From positions 1-63,886 of the forward strand of contig JAFTPG010000026.1 of the NCBI GenBank assembly GCA_017463375.1: a stretch of DNA of 63,886 nucleotides. Direction: 5' to 3'. Within the stretch, counting starts at the first letter, position 1, and each line of letters opens with the position of its first letter. The translations under genes were made by a program, and so were the position numbers. Of this stretch, positions 24,435-34,594 are shown in pieces. The notes under the pieces are model-generated. The model did not search any database and was not told where the DNA came from. It saw only the letters and a list, made by a program, of their open reading frames with translations. Source of the stretch: Ruminococcus sp. GTDB taxonomy: Bacteria; Bacillota; Clostridia; Oscillospirales; Ruminococcaceae.

Positions 24435-25805
24435 ATGTCAAATGAAAAAATTCCTTACAAAATCTATCTTGAAGAAAGCGAAATGCCTAAGCAGTGGTAT
24501 AACGTCCGTGCCGATATGGAGAAAAAGCCTGCGCCGCTTCTCAATCCGGCAACAGGCAAGCCGATGACGGCTGAGGAGCTGGGACACGTTTTCTGCGATG
24601 AGCTTGTCAAGCAGGAGCTTGATGATACCAGCAGATATATTGATATTCCCGAGGAGATTCAGGACTTCTATAAGATGTACCGTCCGTCTCCGCTTGTAAG
24701 AGCATATTGCCTTGAAAAGGCTCTCGGAACTCCGGCAAAGATCTACTACAAATTCGAGGGAAACAATACAAGCGGAAGCCACAAGCTCAATTCCGCAATC
24801 GCACAGGCTTACTACGCTAAGAAGCAGGGACTCAAGGGAGTTACTACCGAGACCGGTGCAGGTCAGTGGGGAACAGCCCTTTCAATGGCATGCTCTTATT
24901 TCGACCTCGACTGTCAGGTTTACATGGTTAAGGTTTCCTACGAGCAGAAGCCCTTCCGCCGTGAGGTAATGAGAACCTATGGCGCCAATGTTACTCCCTC
25001 TCCGTCAATGAATACAGAGGTCGGCAGACAGATCAACGCTGAATTTCCCGGAACAAACGGAAGTCTCGGCTGTGCTATCTCCGAAGCCGTTGAGGCAGCG
25101 TCTGCTCAGGAGGGCTATCGTTATGTTCTCGGAAGCGTGCTCTCACAGGTACTCCTCCACCAGACTGTGATCGGACTTGAGACGAAAACTGCTATGGATA
25201 AGTACGGAATCAAGCCTGATCTCATCATCGGCTGTGCAGGCGGCGGCTCGAACCTCGGAGGACTCATTTCACCGTTCATGGGCGAGAAGCTCCGCGGCGA
25301 AGCTGACTATAAATTCATTGCAGTTGAGCCTGCGTCCTGTCCGAGCCTTACAAGAGGTGTTTACGCTTACGACTACTGCGACACGGGAAAGGTTTGCCCT
25401 CTCCAGAAGATGTACACTCTCGGAAGCGGCTTCATGCCGTCGTCCAGCCACGCAGGCGGTCTGAGATATCACGGAATGAGCGCAACTCTCTCCGAGCTTT
25501 ACGATCAGGGCCTTATGGAGGCTGTCTCAGTTGAGCAGACCTCAGTATTCGACGCCGCAGTCAAGTTCGCAAGAGTAGAGGGAATCCTCCCTGCCCCCGA
25601 GAGCAGCCACGCTATCAAGGTTGCGATCGACGAGGCTCTCAAGTGCAAGGAGACAGGCGAGGAGAAAACTATTCTCTTCGGTCTTACAGGTACGGGATAT
25701 TTCGATATGTTCGCTTATGAGAGATTCAATAACGGCGAAATGTCTGATTATATTCCTACGGACGAGGAGATTGCGGCTGCTGTGGCTAAGCTGCCTAAGT
25801 TCTGA
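24435..25805 (+). CDS. trpB: TrpB2-type tryptophan synthase beta-like PLP enzyme
   Basis: 456 residues from ATG 24435 with AAGGAGC upstream. An in-frame reading from 24375 would begin inside the T-box terminator. The length and the N-terminal extension before the PLP core mark the TrpB2 subfamily. The PLP lysine is K117 in SGSHKLNSA, the phosphate-binding loop is CAGGGSNLGG, and the glutamate of TETGAGQWG is conserved. It condenses indole with serine to make tryptophan. No trpA is adjacent, so it may act as a stand-alone indole-salvaging enzyme. Control by tryptophan supply is shown by the T-box. Confidence 0.93.
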   Translation: MSNEKIPYKIYLEESEMPKQWYNVRADMEKKPAPLLNPATGKPMTAEELGHVFCDELVKQELDDTSRYIDIPEEIQDFYKMYRPSPLVRAYCLEKALGTPAKIYYKFEGNNTSGSHKLNSAIAQAYYAKKQGLKGVTTETGAGQWGTALSMACSYFDLDCQVYMVKVSYEQKPFRREVMRTYGANVTPSPSMNTEVGRQINAEFPGTNGSLGCAISEAVEAASAQEGYRYVLGSVLSQVLLHQTVIGLETKTAMDKYGIKPDLIIGCAGGGSNLGGLISPFMGEKLRGEADYKFIAVEPASCPSLTRGVYAYDYCDTGKVCPLQKMYTLGSGFMPSSSHAGGLRYHGMSATLSELYDQGLMEAVSVEQTSVFDAAVKFARVEGILPAPESSHAIKVAIDEALKCKETGEEKTILFGLTGTGYFDMFAYERFNNGEMSDYIPTDEEIAAAVAKLPKF

Positions 25806-25915
25806 TACTATTATATATAGAAGCTGAATGCGATTATAGTTGAAATTTAACGGACAGCTGTAAAGCGCGGAAGTTAATTTTTAAACTACAATGTTTATGT
25901 ATTACGCTATTCGAT

Positions 25916-25991
25916 TGTAGGGGCAGCCCTTGCGGCTGCCCGTAGGTAGATTATAACGTTATTGCGGTCGACCGCAAGGGTCGACCCTACA
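25916..25991. repeat. Family C element with inverted TGTAGGG/CCCTACA ends
   Basis: Begins TGTAGGGGCAGCCCTTGCGG and ends with the near reverse complement (GCAAGGGTCGACCCTACA). Each arm carries its own small palindrome. The same element occurs in opposite orientation at 58831-58903. It lies in the gap between trpB and the ribosomal operon; 25806-25915 and 25992-26070 show nothing else. Confidence 0.7.
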
Positions 25992-26070
25992 AAAATTGTT
26001 TGCAATCACCTGTTTGTGCGAGTTTTGAACATATTCACAAAAAAGTTACAAAAGAATTTTCCGGAAACTC

Positions 26071-26099
26071 TTGCAACTCTGTAAGGAGTATGGTATAAT
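26071..26099 (+). promoter_or_regulatory. Promoter of the S10/spc/alpha ribosomal operon
   Basis: TTGCAA at 26071-26076, 17-base spacer, TATAAT at 26094-26099, with TATGG before the -10 box. Confidence 0.85.
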
Positions 26100-26105
26100 T
26101 TCAGA

Positions 26106-26426
26106 GTTGAGTACGGCGGTTGCTGTACTGACTGCAACAGATATGCGAGGAAGCGGAAGGTTGCTGACGGTATGTCAGGTAATTTCCGTGGAGTATGTCC
26201 GACAAACGGGCGATTGGGATAGTGGACACAGTTTGTGGTTTAGTTTTTGCAGCTTGCGTATGCGTTAACTATGCCCATTTTGTGCTTTGACGGCTTGATC
26301 ACTCGGAAAACCATATAGTTTTTCGAGTTTTTTTATCAGATGAACCGTGAAACACACGGGAACGTGTGAAGTCCCAGAGGAGAGTGTCTCTCCGCCCCCA
26401 TAAAATATCTCAAGGAGGCGAAAAAA
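26106..26426 (+). promoter_or_regulatory. Long ribosomal-operon leader with internal terminator
   Basis: About 320 bases lie between promoter and rpsJ. Stems include CTGAC/GTCAG near 26165, then at 26301-26334 ACTCGGAAAA pairs with TTTTTCGAGT and is followed by seven T, a textbook intrinsic terminator. ACACG/CGTGT and GAGAG/CTCTC hairpins follow before the AAGGAGG of rpsJ. The arrangement suggests premature termination control of the whole operon, perhaps by an operon-encoded ribosomal protein; the ligand is inference. Confidence 0.65.
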
Positions 26427-26741
26427 GTGGCAGTCAACGAAAAAATCAGATTCAAGATCAAGGGTTACGATCACGCTACTGTTGATATTGCAGCAGCTAA
26501 GATCGTTGAGGCAGCTAAGAGAAGCGGTGCTAGAGTTTCAGGTCCTATTCCGCTCCCTACTGATAAGGAAGTTGTTACAATTCTCCGTGCTGTTCATAAG
26601 TACAAGGACAGCCGTGAGCAGTTCGAGATGAGAACTCACAAGAGACTCGTAGACGTAATCCGTCCTACAGACAAGACAACAGCTGCTCTTGATAAGCTTG
26701 AAATCCCCGCAGGCGTAGACGTTGTTATGGAAGTTAAGTAA
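26427..26741 (+). CDS. rpsJ: Small ribosomal subunit protein S10
   Basis: 104 residues; GTG 26427 with AAGGAGG eight bases upstream. [14 protein letters not shown] and SGPIPLPT are the family hallmarks. S10 sits in the 30S head and, in its free form, partners NusB in transcription antitermination. It heads the ribosomal superoperon. A 101-base gap with short GC-rich inverted repeats (CCGCA/TGCGG near 26765) separates it from rplC. Confidence 0.97.
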   Translation: MAVNEKIRFKIKGYDHATVDIAAAKIVEAAKRSGARVSGPIPLPTDKEVVTILRAVHKYKDSREQFEMRTHKRLVDVIRPTDKTTAALDKLEIPAGVDVVMEVK

Positions 26742-26842
26742 TTCCATTACGCCCCAGAATACCGCAGTGGGATGCGGAATGGCGGTAGTCCGTCGGTTAT
26801 GTTGGCGGAAGTCAACCAATAATCTATAGGAGGAAATGCAAA

Positions 26843-27475
26843 ATGCAGAAAGGTATTATCGGTAAGAAAATCGGTATGACCCAGATTTTCGACGAAGCAG
26901 GAAGAATGATTCCTGTAACAGTTGTAGAAGCAGGCCCCTGCGTCGTTGTACAGAAGAAAACTGTTGAAAACGACGGTTATGCAGCTCTTCAGCTTGGTTA
27001 CGGCGATGTTAAGGTTCAGAGAGTGAACAAGCCTATGAAGGGTCACTTCGACAAGGCTGACGTTGCTTGCAAGGCAACTCTCAAGGAGTTCAGACTCGAT
27101 GACTGTGACTCACTTAACGTTGGCGACATCGTAAAGGCTGATACTTTTGCAGTAGGCGACGCAATCGACGTTGTCGGCATCAGCAAGGGTAAGGGCTTCC
27201 AGGGCGCAATCAAGCGTCACAACCAGCACAGACTCAAGGAAACTCACGGTACAGGTCCTGTTCACAGACAGGCTGGATCAATGGGTGCGTGCTCATCTCC
27301 CTCAAGAATCTACAAGGGTAAGGGCATGGCTGGTCACATGGGCGCAGAGCAGGTTACTGTTCAGAATCTCGAAGTAGTTAAAATAGACGCAGAAAACAAC
27401 CTCATCGCTATCAAGGGTGCTGTTCCGGGTCCTAAGGGCGGAATCGTTTATATCGTTGACAGCGTTAAGGCATAA
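26843..27475 (+). CDS. rplC: Large ribosomal subunit protein L3
   Basis: 210 residues, AGGAGG upstream. [18 protein letters not shown] opens the protein, and the extension reaching the peptidyl-transferase centre includes [18 protein letters not shown] with the conserved glutamine that is methylated in other bacteria. L3 helps nucleate 50S assembly by binding 23S rRNA. The position after rpsJ is the usual S10-operon order. Confidence 0.98.
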   Translation: MQKGIIGKKIGMTQIFDEAGRMIPVTVVEAGPCVVVQKKTVENDGYAALQLGYGDVKVQRVNKPMKGHFDKADVACKATLKEFRLDDCDSLNVGDIVKADTFAVGDAIDVVGISKGKGFQGAIKRHNQHRLKETHGTGPVHRQAGSMGACSSPSRIYKGKGMAGHMGAEQVTVQNLEVVKIDAENNLIAIKGAVPGPKGGIVYIVDSVKA

Positions 27476-27492
27476 GGAAGGAGGAAGCATCA

Positions 27493-28116
27493 ATGTCTAC
27501 AATTTCAGTATTTGATATGACAGGTAAGCAGGTTTCCGAGACAGAGCTTTCAGACGCAGTGTTCGGAATTACTCCCAACGAAGCTGTTATGCACGCAATG
27601 GTTGTTAATTACCTCGCTAACCAGAGACAGGGTACACAGTCAACTCTTACTCGTACAGAAGTAAGCGGCGGCGGAAGAAAGCCCTGGAGACAGAAGGGCA
27701 CAGGTCATGCAAGACAGGGCTCAACACGTGCTCCTCAGTGGTACCACGGCGGAGTTGCTCTTGGCCCGAAGCCCAGAGATTACAGCTACTCGCTCAACAA
27801 GAAGGTAAGAAGACTCGCTATGAAGTCTGCTCTTTCAACAAAGGTTCTCGATAACAACATGATCGTTCTCGACGCTCTCAATCTTGAGAACTACAAGACA
27901 AAGACTGTTGTTGAAATGCTCAAGGCACTCGGCGTTGAGGGCAAGGCTCTTATCGTAACAGCAGAGGCTGACAGCAAGGTTATCAAGAGTGCAGCAAACA
28001 TCCCCGGCGTTAAGACAGCTGCTGTAAACACTCTTAATGTATACGACATCCTCAACTACGATAAGTTCATCGTTGTTAAGAATGCCGTTGGAAAAATCGA
28101 GGAGGTGTACGCATAA
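27493..28116 (+). CDS. rplD: Large ribosomal subunit protein L4
   Basis: 207 residues. The loop lining the exit tunnel is seen in [20 protein letters not shown], and the C-terminus carries the usual alpha/beta fold. L4 binds 23S rRNA early and, in gamma-proteobacteria, represses its own operon; whether it does so here is unknown. Its stop shares one base with the rplW start, so the two are coupled. Confidence 0.98.
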   Translation: MSTISVFDMTGKQVSETELSDAVFGITPNEAVMHAMVVNYLANQRQGTQSTLTRTEVSGGGRKPWRQKGTGHARQGSTRAPQWYHGGVALGPKPRDYSYSLNKKVRRLAMKSALSTKVLDNNMIVLDALNLENYKTKTVVEMLKALGVEGKALIVTAEADSKVIKSAANIPGVKTAAVNTLNVYDILNYDKFIVVKNAVGKIEEVYA

Positions 28117-28409
28117 TGAAAGCACCGCAGGATATCATTTTAAAGCCCGTTATCACTGAAAAGAGCATGGACGGACTTCAGGTAGGAAAGTACACCTTCA
28201 AGGTTGCTACAGATGCCAACAAGACAGAAATCAAGAGCGCTGTTGAGAAGCTCTTCGGCGTAAAGGTTGCTAAGGTTAATACTATGAACTGCACAGGACG
28301 TACAAAGCGTGTAGGCAGATACGTTGGCAAGAAGTCTGATTGGAAGAAGGCTATCATTACTCTTACAGAGGATTCCAAGACAATCGAATTCTTCGACGGT
28401 ATGTATTAA
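28116..28409 (+). CDS. rplW: Large ribosomal subunit protein L23
   Basis: 97 residues; the N-terminal [13 protein letters not shown] and [15 protein letters not shown] loop (here [14 protein letters not shown]) identify it. L23 lies at the tunnel exit and docks trigger factor and SRP. The start overlaps the rplD stop by one base. A 74-base gap with a GGGAG/CTCCC hairpin (28438-28452) precedes rplB. Confidence 0.97.
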   Translation: MKAPQDIILKPVITEKSMDGLQVGKYTFKVATDANKTEIKSAVEKLFGVKVAKVNTMNCTGRTKRVGRYVGKKSDWKKAIITLTEDSKTIEFFDGMY

Positions 28410-28483
28410 TAGATACACCGTAAATCAGACAAGGTATGGGAGTAATGCTCCCGCAAAAACGCATTTTTAAGGAGTGAAATATA

Positions 28484-29317
28484 ATGGCTATTAAAAGCTA
28501 CAAGCCTACGACACCGTCGAGACGTCAGATGACTGTAACTGACTACTCACAGCTGTCAAAGGTTGAGCCGGAGAAGAGCTTGCTCGAGCCGATGAAGAAA
28601 AAGTCGGGTAGAAACAGCTACGGCAGAATCACAGTTCGCCACAGAGGCGGCGGTAACAGAAGAAAGTACCGTATTATAGATTTCAAGCGTAACAAGGATA
28701 ACATGACAGCTACTGTTATGACTCTTGAGTACGATCCCAACAGAAGCGCATTTATCGCTCTCGTTCAGTACGAGGACGGCGAGAAGAGATACATCCTCGC
28801 TCCCAACGGACTCAAGGTTGGCGATAAGATCATGTCAGGTCCCGAGGCTGATATCAAGCCCGGTAATGCACTTCAGCTTTCAGATATCCCCGTTGGTACA
28901 TTTATCCACGCTATCGAGCTTTATCCCGGCAAGGGCGCTCAGCTCGTAAGAAGCGCAGGTAACATGGCTCAGCTTATGGGTAAGGAAGGCGCTTACGCTC
29001 TCGTAAGACTCCCTTCAGGCGAGATGAGAAAGGTTCCGATCGGATGCAAGGCTGCAATCGGTCAGGTATCAAACATCGACCACGAAAACGTAAACTACGG
29101 TAAGGCTGGCCGTGTGAGAAACATGGGCTGGAGACCTACTGTAAGAGGTTCTGTAATGAACCCCTGCGATCACCCGCACGGTGGTGGTGAGGGTAAATCA
29201 CCTATCGGTCGTCCCGGACCTGTTACTCCTTGGGGTAAGCCGGCTCTCGGATACAAGACTCGTAAGAAGCACCACAGAACAGACAAGTTTATCGTAAAGC
29301 GCCGCAACGGCAAATAA
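28484..29317 (+). CDS. rplB: Large ribosomal subunit protein L2
   Basis: 277 residues, usual length. The RNA-binding core has [18 protein letters not shown], and the C-terminal [19 protein letters not shown] contains the histidine near the peptidyl-transferase centre. Needed for subunit association and tRNA binding. Behind an AAGGAGTG site. Confidence 0.98.
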   Translation: MAIKSYKPTTPSRRQMTVTDYSQLSKVEPEKSLLEPMKKKSGRNSYGRITVRHRGGGNRRKYRIIDFKRNKDNMTATVMTLEYDPNRSAFIALVQYEDGEKRYILAPNGLKVGDKIMSGPEADIKPGNALQLSDIPVGTFIHAIELYPGKGAQLVRSAGNMAQLMGKEGAYALVRLPSGEMRKVPIGCKAAIGQVSNIDHENVNYGKAGRVRNMGWRPTVRGSVMNPCDHPHGGGEGKSPIGRPGPVTPWGKPALGYKTRKKHHRTDKFIVKRRNGK

Positions 29318-29338
29318 TCTGAAAGGAGGAACTGATTA

Positions 29339-29623
29339 ATGAGCAGAAGCATTAAAAAGGGACCTTATGTCCAGGAGGTTCTTCTTAAGAGGGTTGTGGC
29401 TATGAACGAGGCAGGCGAAAAGAAGGTTCTTAAAACCTGGAGCCGTTCATCAACAATATTCCCTGATTTCGTAGGACACACATTCGCTGTACATGACGGC
29501 CGCAAGCACGTTCCGGTATATGTAACAGAGGATATGGTTGGTCACAAGCTCGGCGAGTTTGCACCTACAAGAACATATAAGGGTCACGCAGGCTCAAAGA
29601 CATCAAACAACGGTAAGAAATAA
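29339..29623 (+). CDS. rpsS: Small ribosomal subunit protein S19
   Basis: 94 residues with [19 protein letters not shown] and the family motif [18 protein letters not shown]19 binds the 30S head near the A site with S13. AAAGGAGG precedes the ATG. Confidence 0.98.
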   Translation: MSRSIKKGPYVQEVLLKRVVAMNEAGEKKVLKTWSRSSTIFPDFVGHTFAVHDGRKHVPVYVTEDMVGHKLGEFAPTRTYKGHAGSKTSNNGKK

Positions 29624-29641
29624 GCGGAAGGAGGAGTTCAG

Positions 29642-29977
29642 ATGGAAGCAAGAGCTTATTTAAGAAATGCTCGCATATCACCCAGAAAGGTACAGATTGT
29701 TCTTGATCTCATCAGAAACAAGCCTGTAGACATCGCTTTGGCTACTTTAGATCTTACTCCGAAGGCTGCAAGTCCTATCGTTGCTAAGCTCGTTAAGTCC
29801 GCTATGGCAAATGCTGAGAACAACTTCAGCATGGATAAGGATAACCTCTATGTTGCAGAGTGCTTCGTAACACCGGGCCCTGTAATGAAGAGAATCATGC
29901 CTAGAGCTCAGGGCAGAGCATTTAGAATTTTAAAGAGAACATCACACATCACAGTTGTTCTTAAAGAAAAAGAATAA
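29642..29977 (+). CDS. rplV: Large ribosomal subunit protein L22
   Basis: 111 residues; [20 protein letters not shown] at the N-terminus and the beta-hairpin [19 protein letters not shown] that lines the exit tunnel, where macrolide-resistance changes occur in other species. No unusual insertion is seen in the hairpin. Confidence 0.98.
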   Translation: MEARAYLRNARISPRKVQIVLDLIRNKPVDIALATLDLTPKAASPIVAKLVKSAMANAENNFSMDKDNLYVAECFVTPGPVMKRIMPRAQGRAFRILKRTSHITVVLKEKE

Positions 29978-29996
29978 TCCCAAGGAGGTTTGAATA

Positions 29997-30785
29997 ATGG
30001 GCCAGAAAGTTAATCCGCACGGTCTTCGTGTCGGCGTTATTAAAGATTGGGATTCACGCTGGTATGCCAACAAGGCAGATTTCGGCGACACTCTTGTTGA
30101 GGACTACAATGTTCGTAACTTCATTAAGAAGAGCTTGTATGCAGCAGGTGTTCCGAGAATCGAAATCGAGCGTTTCGCCGATAAGGTTAGAATCCACATT
30201 CACTGCGCAAAGCCGGGTATCGTAATCGGCAGAGGCGGTGCTGAAATCGAAAAGCTGAGAGTAAAGCTCGAGGCTATGATGAAGAAGCAGGTTTTCATCA
30301 ACATCATTGAAGTAAAGCAGCCCGATATGAATTCACAGCTCGTTGCTGAGAAGATCGCTCTCGACCTCGAGAACAGAGTATCCTTCAGAAGAGCTATGAA
30401 GCAGTCAATCGGCAGATCAATGAGACTCGGCGCAAAGGGTATCAAGGTTAAGGTATCAGGCAGACTTGCCGGCGCTGAAATCGCAAGAAGCGAGAGCTAC
30501 CACGAGGGTACAATTCCGCTCCAGACAATCCGTGCAGATATCGACTACGGTTTCGCTGAGGCTGATACAACCTACGGAAAGCTCGGCGTAAAGGTTTGGA
30601 TCTACAAGGGCGAGGTTCTCAAGGGCGACGCTGCTAAGGCTGCCGAGAAGAGAGAGAAGCTCGAAAGAAAGAGCGAGCCTAGAAACAACGACAGACGTCG
30701 CCGTGACGACAGACGTGACGGAAACAGACGTAACGGCAACTTTAACAGAGGTCGTGATTCAAGAAAAGAAGGAGGTAATCAGTAA
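29997..30785 (+). CDS. rpsC: Small ribosomal subunit protein S3 with long basic tail
   Basis: 262 residues, about 40 more than many S3 proteins. The KH domain has [13 protein letters not shown], and the C-terminal domain ends around residue 215. The extra tail is made almost only of R, D, N and G, with repeats such as [16 protein letters not shown]3 forms part of the mRNA entry channel, so the tail may lie near incoming mRNA. The stop overlaps the rplP start by one base. Confidence 0.97.
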   Translation: MGQKVNPHGLRVGVIKDWDSRWYANKADFGDTLVEDYNVRNFIKKSLYAAGVPRIEIERFADKVRIHIHCAKPGIVIGRGGAEIEKLRVKLEAMMKKQVFINIIEVKQPDMNSQLVAEKIALDLENRVSFRRAMKQSIGRSMRLGAKGIKVKVSGRLAGAEIARSESYHEGTIPLQTIRADIDYGFAEADTTYGKLGVKVWIYKGEVLKGDAAKAAEKREKLERKSEPRNNDRRRRDDRRDGNRRNGNFNRGRDSRKEGGNQ

Positions 30786-31210
30786 TGCTGCTTCCAAAGA
30801 GAGTTAAGTACCGCAGAGTCCACAGAGGACGTCTGAAGGGTAAGGCATACAGAGGAAACAAGGTTAGCTACGGTGATTACGGTCTCCAGGCACTTGAGCC
30901 GGCTTGGATTACTTCCAACCAGATTGAGTCCGCCCGTATCGCTATGACTCGTTACATCAAGAGAGGCGGTCAGGTTTGGATCAAGATTTTCCCTGACAAG
31001 CCTATCACAGAGAAGCCCGCTGAGACTCGAATGGGTTCAGGTAAGGGTTCACCCGAGTACTGGGTAGCAGTTGTAAAGCCCGGCAGAGTTCTTTTTGAAA
31101 TCAAGGGCGTTGCAGAGGAAACTGCAAGAGAAGCTATGCGTCTCGCTATGCACAAGCTTCCTATCAAGTGTAAATTCGTAACTAAGGCAGAGCAGGAGGT
31201 TGAGCAGTAA
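30785..31210 (+). CDS. rplP: Large ribosomal subunit protein L16
   Basis: 141 residues with [19 protein letters not shown] and the loop [20 protein letters not shown] that reaches the A-site tRNA. Overlaps both neighbours by one base (rpsC stop, rpmC start). Confidence 0.98.
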   Translation: MLLPKRVKYRRVHRGRLKGKAYRGNKVSYGDYGLQALEPAWITSNQIESARIAMTRYIKRGGQVWIKIFPDKPITEKPAETRMGSGKGSPEYWVAVVKPGRVLFEIKGVAEETAREAMRLAMHKLPIKCKFVTKAEQEVEQ

Positions 31211-31410
31211 TGAAGGCATCAGAAATCAGAGAAATGTCTGTTGACGAACTCAATGAGAAGCTTGTCAGCCTGAAGGAAGAGCTTTTTGCGCTCCGCTTTC
31301 AGCTTGCTGTAAATCAGCTCGAAAATACAGCTCGTCTCAAGGCTGTAAAGAAGGATATTGCCCGCATCAAGACAACTCTGCGCGCTGCAGAGATTGCTGC
31401 TGAGCAGTAA
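31210..31410 (+). CDS. rpmC: Large ribosomal subunit protein L29
   Basis: 66 residues of two helices; [18 protein letters not shown] and [17 protein letters not shown] are the typical segments. It lies at the exit tunnel beside L23. Confidence 0.97.
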   Translation: MKASEIREMSVDELNEKLVSLKEELFALRFQLAVNQLENTARLKAVKKDIARIKTTLRAAEIAAEQ

Positions 31411-31429
31411 GAAAGGGAGGATTTAGCTA

Positions 31430-31690
31430 ATGTCTACTGAGAGAAACCTTAGAAAAACAAGAGTAGGTAAGGTTGTAAGCGATAAGATGGATAAGACCGT
31501 CGTAGTTGCTATCGTTGATAACGTTAAACACCCGCTTTATAAGAAAATCATCAAGAGAACCGTAAAGCTCAAGGCTCACGATGAGATGAATGAGTGCAAG
31601 ATCGGTGATCGCGTTGAGGTTATGGAAACACGTCCGCTTTCAAAGGATAAGAGATGGCGTGTAACAAACATTATCGAAAGAGCTAAGTAA
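31430..31690 (+). CDS. rpsQ: Small ribosomal subunit protein S17
   Basis: 86 residues of OB fold; [19 protein letters not shown] and [17 protein letters not shown] are family features. Primary 16S rRNA binder of the 30S body. Confidence 0.97.
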   Translation: MSTERNLRKTRVGKVVSDKMDKTVVVAIVDNVKHPLYKKIIKRTVKLKAHDEMNECKIGDRVEVMETRPLSKDKRWRVTNIIERAK

Positions 31691-31730
31691 TTTTTGATAG
31701 AAGCTTTATGCTTGAAAGGAGGAACTCGCT

Positions 31731-32099
31731 GTGATACAGATGCAGACTTATTTAAAGGTCGCTGACAACACAGGCGCTAAGGAGCTTATGTGTATCAGAG
31801 TTCTGGGAGGTACACGCAGAAGATATGCAAATATCGGCGATGTAGTAGTTGCTTCAGTTAAGAAAGCAACACCCGGAGGCGTTGTAAAGAAGGGCGATGT
31901 TGTAAAGGCAGTTATCGTTCGTTCAGCAAAGGGTCTCAGAAGAGAGGATGGAACATACATCCGTTTCGACGAGAACGCTGCTGTAATTATTAAGGAAGAT
32001 AAGAATCCTAAGGGAACCCGTATTTTCGGACCTGTTGCTAAGGAGCTCCGTGAGAAGGAGTATACAAAGATCCTCAGCCTGGCTCCCGAGGTACTTTAA
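31731..32099 (+). CDS. rplN: Large ribosomal subunit protein L14
   Basis: 122 residues; start GTG 31731 behind [27 protein letters not shown] opens it, and [20 protein letters not shown] is the usual middle section. It takes part in an intersubunit bridge and is the docking site of the silencing factor RsfS. Confidence 0.98.
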   Translation: MIQMQTYLKVADNTGAKELMCIRVLGGTRRRYANIGDVVVASVKKATPGGVVKKGDVVKAVIVRSAKGLRREDGTYIRFDENAAVIIKEDKNPKGTRIFGPVAKELREKEYTKILSLAPEVL

Positions 32100-32115
32100 T
32101 GGAGGTGTCATAGAG

Positions 32116-32457
32116 ATGAGTAAAGTTCATGTAAAAACAGGTGACACTGTAGTTCTCCTTACAGGTAAGTATGAGGATAAGTTCGAGAAGAACGGCGACA
32201 GAAAGACCGGTAAGGTTGTAGAGGTAAGCCCTAAGGAGGGCAAGGTAATCGTTGAGGGAATCAACGTTATCACAAAGCACGTTAAGCCTACAAGAATGGG
32301 CGAAAAGGGCGGCATCATCAAGACAGAGGCTCCCGTTTACGCTTCAAAGGTTCAGCTTGTTTGCCCGAAGTGCGGCAAGCCTACAAGAGTAGGCCACGTT
32401 ATCGAGGACGACAAGAAGCTCCGTGTTTGCAAGAAATGCGGCAAGTCATTTAACTAA
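32116..32457 (+). CDS. rplX: Large ribosomal subunit protein L24 with zinc ribbon
   Basis: 113 residues from ATG 32116, which has GGAGGTG before it; a longer frame reading runs into rplN. The KOW motif is in [19 protein letters not shown]. The C-terminus has [12 protein letters not shown] and CKKCGKSF, a four-cysteine zinc ribbon found in many but not all L24 proteins. It starts 50S assembly. Confidence 0.97.
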   Translation: MSKVHVKTGDTVVLLTGKYEDKFEKNGDRKTGKVVEVSPKEGKVIVEGINVITKHVKPTRMGEKGGIIKTEAPVYASKVQLVCPKCGKPTRVGHVIEDDKKLRVCKKCGKSFN

Positions 32458-32474
32458 GAAAGAGGAGAAACGAC

Positions 32475-33014
32475 ATGGCTAGATTAAAGGAATATTATGT
32501 TAGCACCGTTGCTCCTGCAATGATGAAGAAATTCAACTACAAGAGCGTAATGCAGATTCCTAAGCTTGACAAGGTAGTAATCAATGTCGGCGCAGGAGAG
32601 GCAAAGGATAACGCAAAGGTTATCGACGCTATCATGACTGACCTCGCAGCAATCACAGGTCAGAAGCCCGTAGTATGCAGAGCTAAGAAGTCAGTTGCTA
32701 ACTTCAAGCTTCGTGAGGGAATGCCTATCGGCGTTAAGGTAACACTCAGAGGCGAAAAAATGTATGAATTCGTAGATAAGCTCTTTAATGTTGCTTTCCC
32801 TCGTGTTCGTGACTTCAGAGGAATCAACGGCAACTCATTTGACGGCAAGGGTAACTATTCTACAGGTATCAAGGAGCAGCTCATTTTCCCTGAGATCGAG
32901 TACGACAAGATCGACAAGGTAAGAGGAATGGATATCAACTTCATCACAACAGCAATGACTGATGAAGAGGCTAAAGAGCTCCTTACACTTATGGGCGCTC
33001 CGTTCGTTAAGTAA
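32475..33014 (+). CDS. rplE: Large ribosomal subunit protein L5
   Basis: 179 residues, usual size; [14 protein letters not shown] and [20 protein letters not shown] are typical. Together with L18 it carries 5S rRNA into the central protuberance. Confidence 0.98.
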   Translation: MARLKEYYVSTVAPAMMKKFNYKSVMQIPKLDKVVINVGAGEAKDNAKVIDAIMTDLAAITGQKPVVCRAKKSVANFKLREGMPIGVKVTLRGEKMYEFVDKLFNVAFPRVRDFRGINGNSFDGKGNYSTGIKEQLIFPEIEYDKIDKVRGMDINFITTAMTDEEAKELLTLMGAPFVK

Positions 33015-33031
33015 TCAGGGAGGAAAAATAA

Positions 33032-33217
33032 ATGGCTAAGAAGGCAATGATCAATAAGCAGCAGAAGACTCCCAAGTATTCCACAAGAGCATACAACAGA
33101 TGCAAGATTTGTGGCAGACCGCACGCTTATCTGAGAAAGTTCGGCATTTGCCGTATCTGCTTCAGAGAGCTGGCACACGACGGTCAGATTCCGGGTGTTA
33201 AGAAAGCAAGCTGGTAA
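33032..33217 (+). CDS. rpsN: Small ribosomal subunit protein S14, type Z
   Basis: 61 residues, the short zinc-binding form with [20 protein letters not shown]. Firmicutes use this form when zinc is sufficient; a zinc-free paralogue may be elsewhere. The N-terminus [20 protein letters not shown] is conserved. Confidence 0.98.
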   Translation: MAKKAMINKQQKTPKYSTRAYNRCKICGRPHAYLRKFGICRICFRELAHDGQIPGVKKASW

Positions 33218-33241
33218 AATACAAAAAGGAGGTCATTCGGC

Positions 33242-33640
33242 ATGCAGATTACCGATACAATAGCAGATCTTTTAACAAGAATTCGTAATGCGAATACTGC
33301 AAAGCACGCCACAGTTGACGTTCCCGCTTCAAATGTAAAGAAGGCAATTACACAGATTCTCGTAGACGAGGGTTATGTAAAGGGCTTCCAGCTCATTGAG
33401 GACGGAAAGCAGGGTGTTATCAGAATTACGCTTAAATACGGCGACAACAAGTCACCGGTTATCACAGGTCTTAGAAGAGTATCTAAGCCCGGTCTGCGTA
33501 TCTACTCAAGCTGCGCAGATATGCCTAAGGTAAGAAAAGGCCTTGGCATCGCAATCGTTTCAACTTCAAAGGGCATCGTAACTGACAAGAAGGCAAGAGA
33601 GCTTAATGTCGGCGGCGAAGTTCTCGCATACATCTGGTAA
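33242..33640 (+). CDS. rpsH: Small ribosomal subunit protein S8
   Basis: 132 residues; [19 protein letters not shown] and the C-terminal [20 protein letters not shown] identify it. In E. coli S8 is the translational repressor of the spc operon; the equivalent control here is not visible. Confidence 0.98.
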   Translation: MQITDTIADLLTRIRNANTAKHATVDVPASNVKKAITQILVDEGYVKGFQLIEDGKQGVIRITLKYGDNKSPVITGLRRVSKPGLRIYSSCADMPKVRKGLGIAIVSTSKGIVTDKKARELNVGGEVLAYIW

Positions 33641-33654
33641 GGAGGATACTGATT

Positions 33655-34200
33655 ATGTCAAGAATCGGCAAAATGCCCATCAGCATCCCCGCAGGCGTTG
33701 AAGTAAAGAACGACAACAACTGCATCACAGTAAAGGGACCCAAGGGCGAGCTTACAAGACAGTTCAACAAGGATCTCGGTATTGAGGTTGCTGAAGGTGT
33801 AATCACAGTAACAAGACCGACTGATAATAAGAACCACCGTTCACTTCACGGTCTTACAAGAACACTCATCGCTAACATGGTTGAGGGTGTTACAAACGGA
33901 TTTTCCAAGACTCTCGAGATCGAGGGTGTCGGCTACCGTGCAGCAAAGCAGGGAAACAAGGTTACAATGAACCTCGGCTTCTCACATCAGGTAATCTTTG
34001 AGGAGACAGACAGCATCAAGCTCGACGTTCCCGCACCTAACAAGATTATCGTAAGCGGTATCGACAAGCAGGCTGTAGGTCAGGTTGCAGCAGAAATTCG
34101 CGAAAAGCGTCCGCCTGAGCCGTATAAGGGCAAGGGAATCAGATATGCCGGCGAGCGCATCATCCGCAAGGAAGGTAAGGCCGGTAAGGGCAAGAAGTAA
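33655..34200 (+). CDS. rplF: Large ribosomal subunit protein L6
   Basis: 181 residues in two related domains, with [16 protein letters not shown] and the C-terminal [22 protein letters not shown] stretch (here [19 protein letters not shown]). Lies near the factor-binding site. Confidence 0.98.
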   Translation: MSRIGKMPISIPAGVEVKNDNNCITVKGPKGELTRQFNKDLGIEVAEGVITVTRPTDNKNHRSLHGLTRTLIANMVEGVTNGFSKTLEIEGVGYRAAKQGNKVTMNLGFSHQVIFEETDSIKLDVPAPNKIIVSGIDKQAVGQVAAEIREKRPPEPYKGKGIRYAGERIIRKEGKAGKGKK

Positions 34201-34219
34201 TTAGAAGGAGCAAATTGCT

Positions 34220-34579
34220 ATGATTAAGAAATTTGACAGCAATAAGGCAAGATTAAAGAGACACCGCAGAGTGCGTGCTAAGATTTCAGGTACTCCCGAG
34301 CGTCCCCGTCTCAATGTGTTCCGTTCAACAAAGCACATCTATGCTCAGCTCATCGATGATGTAAACGGCGTTACTCTTGCTTCCGCATCAAGCATGGACA
34401 AGGGCTTTGAGGGCAACGGCGGCAACGTTGAAGGTGCCCGCAAGGTTGGCGAGATGATCGCTAAGAATGCTGCAGATAAGGGCATCAGCGAAGTTGTATT
34501 CGACAGAGGCGGCTATCTCTATCACGGCCGTGTAAAGGAACTCGCAGAAGGCGCCCGTGAAAACGGATTAAAATTCTAA
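34220..34579 (+). CDS. rplR: Large ribosomal subunit protein L18
   Basis: 119 residues; basic N-terminus, then [20 protein letters not shown] and [20 protein letters not shown]. Binds 5S rRNA. Confidence 0.98.
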   Translation: MIKKFDSNKARLKRHRRVRAKISGTPERPRLNVFRSTKHIYAQLIDDVNGVTLASASSMDKGFEGNGGNVEGARKVGEMIAKNAADKGISEVVFDRGGYLYHGRVKELAEGARENGLKF

Positions 34580-34594
34580 GAGGGAGGTAAAACA

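Noticed and set aside
26265..26474. Minus-strand open frame in the ribosomal leader
   Set aside because: It crosses the terminator hairpin and the rpsJ start and has no ribosome site or known motif.
26742..26842. The 101-base rpsJ-rplC gap as a separate RNA element
   Set aside because: Short GC-rich inverted repeats are present, but the stems are weak and there is no terminator or known motif.
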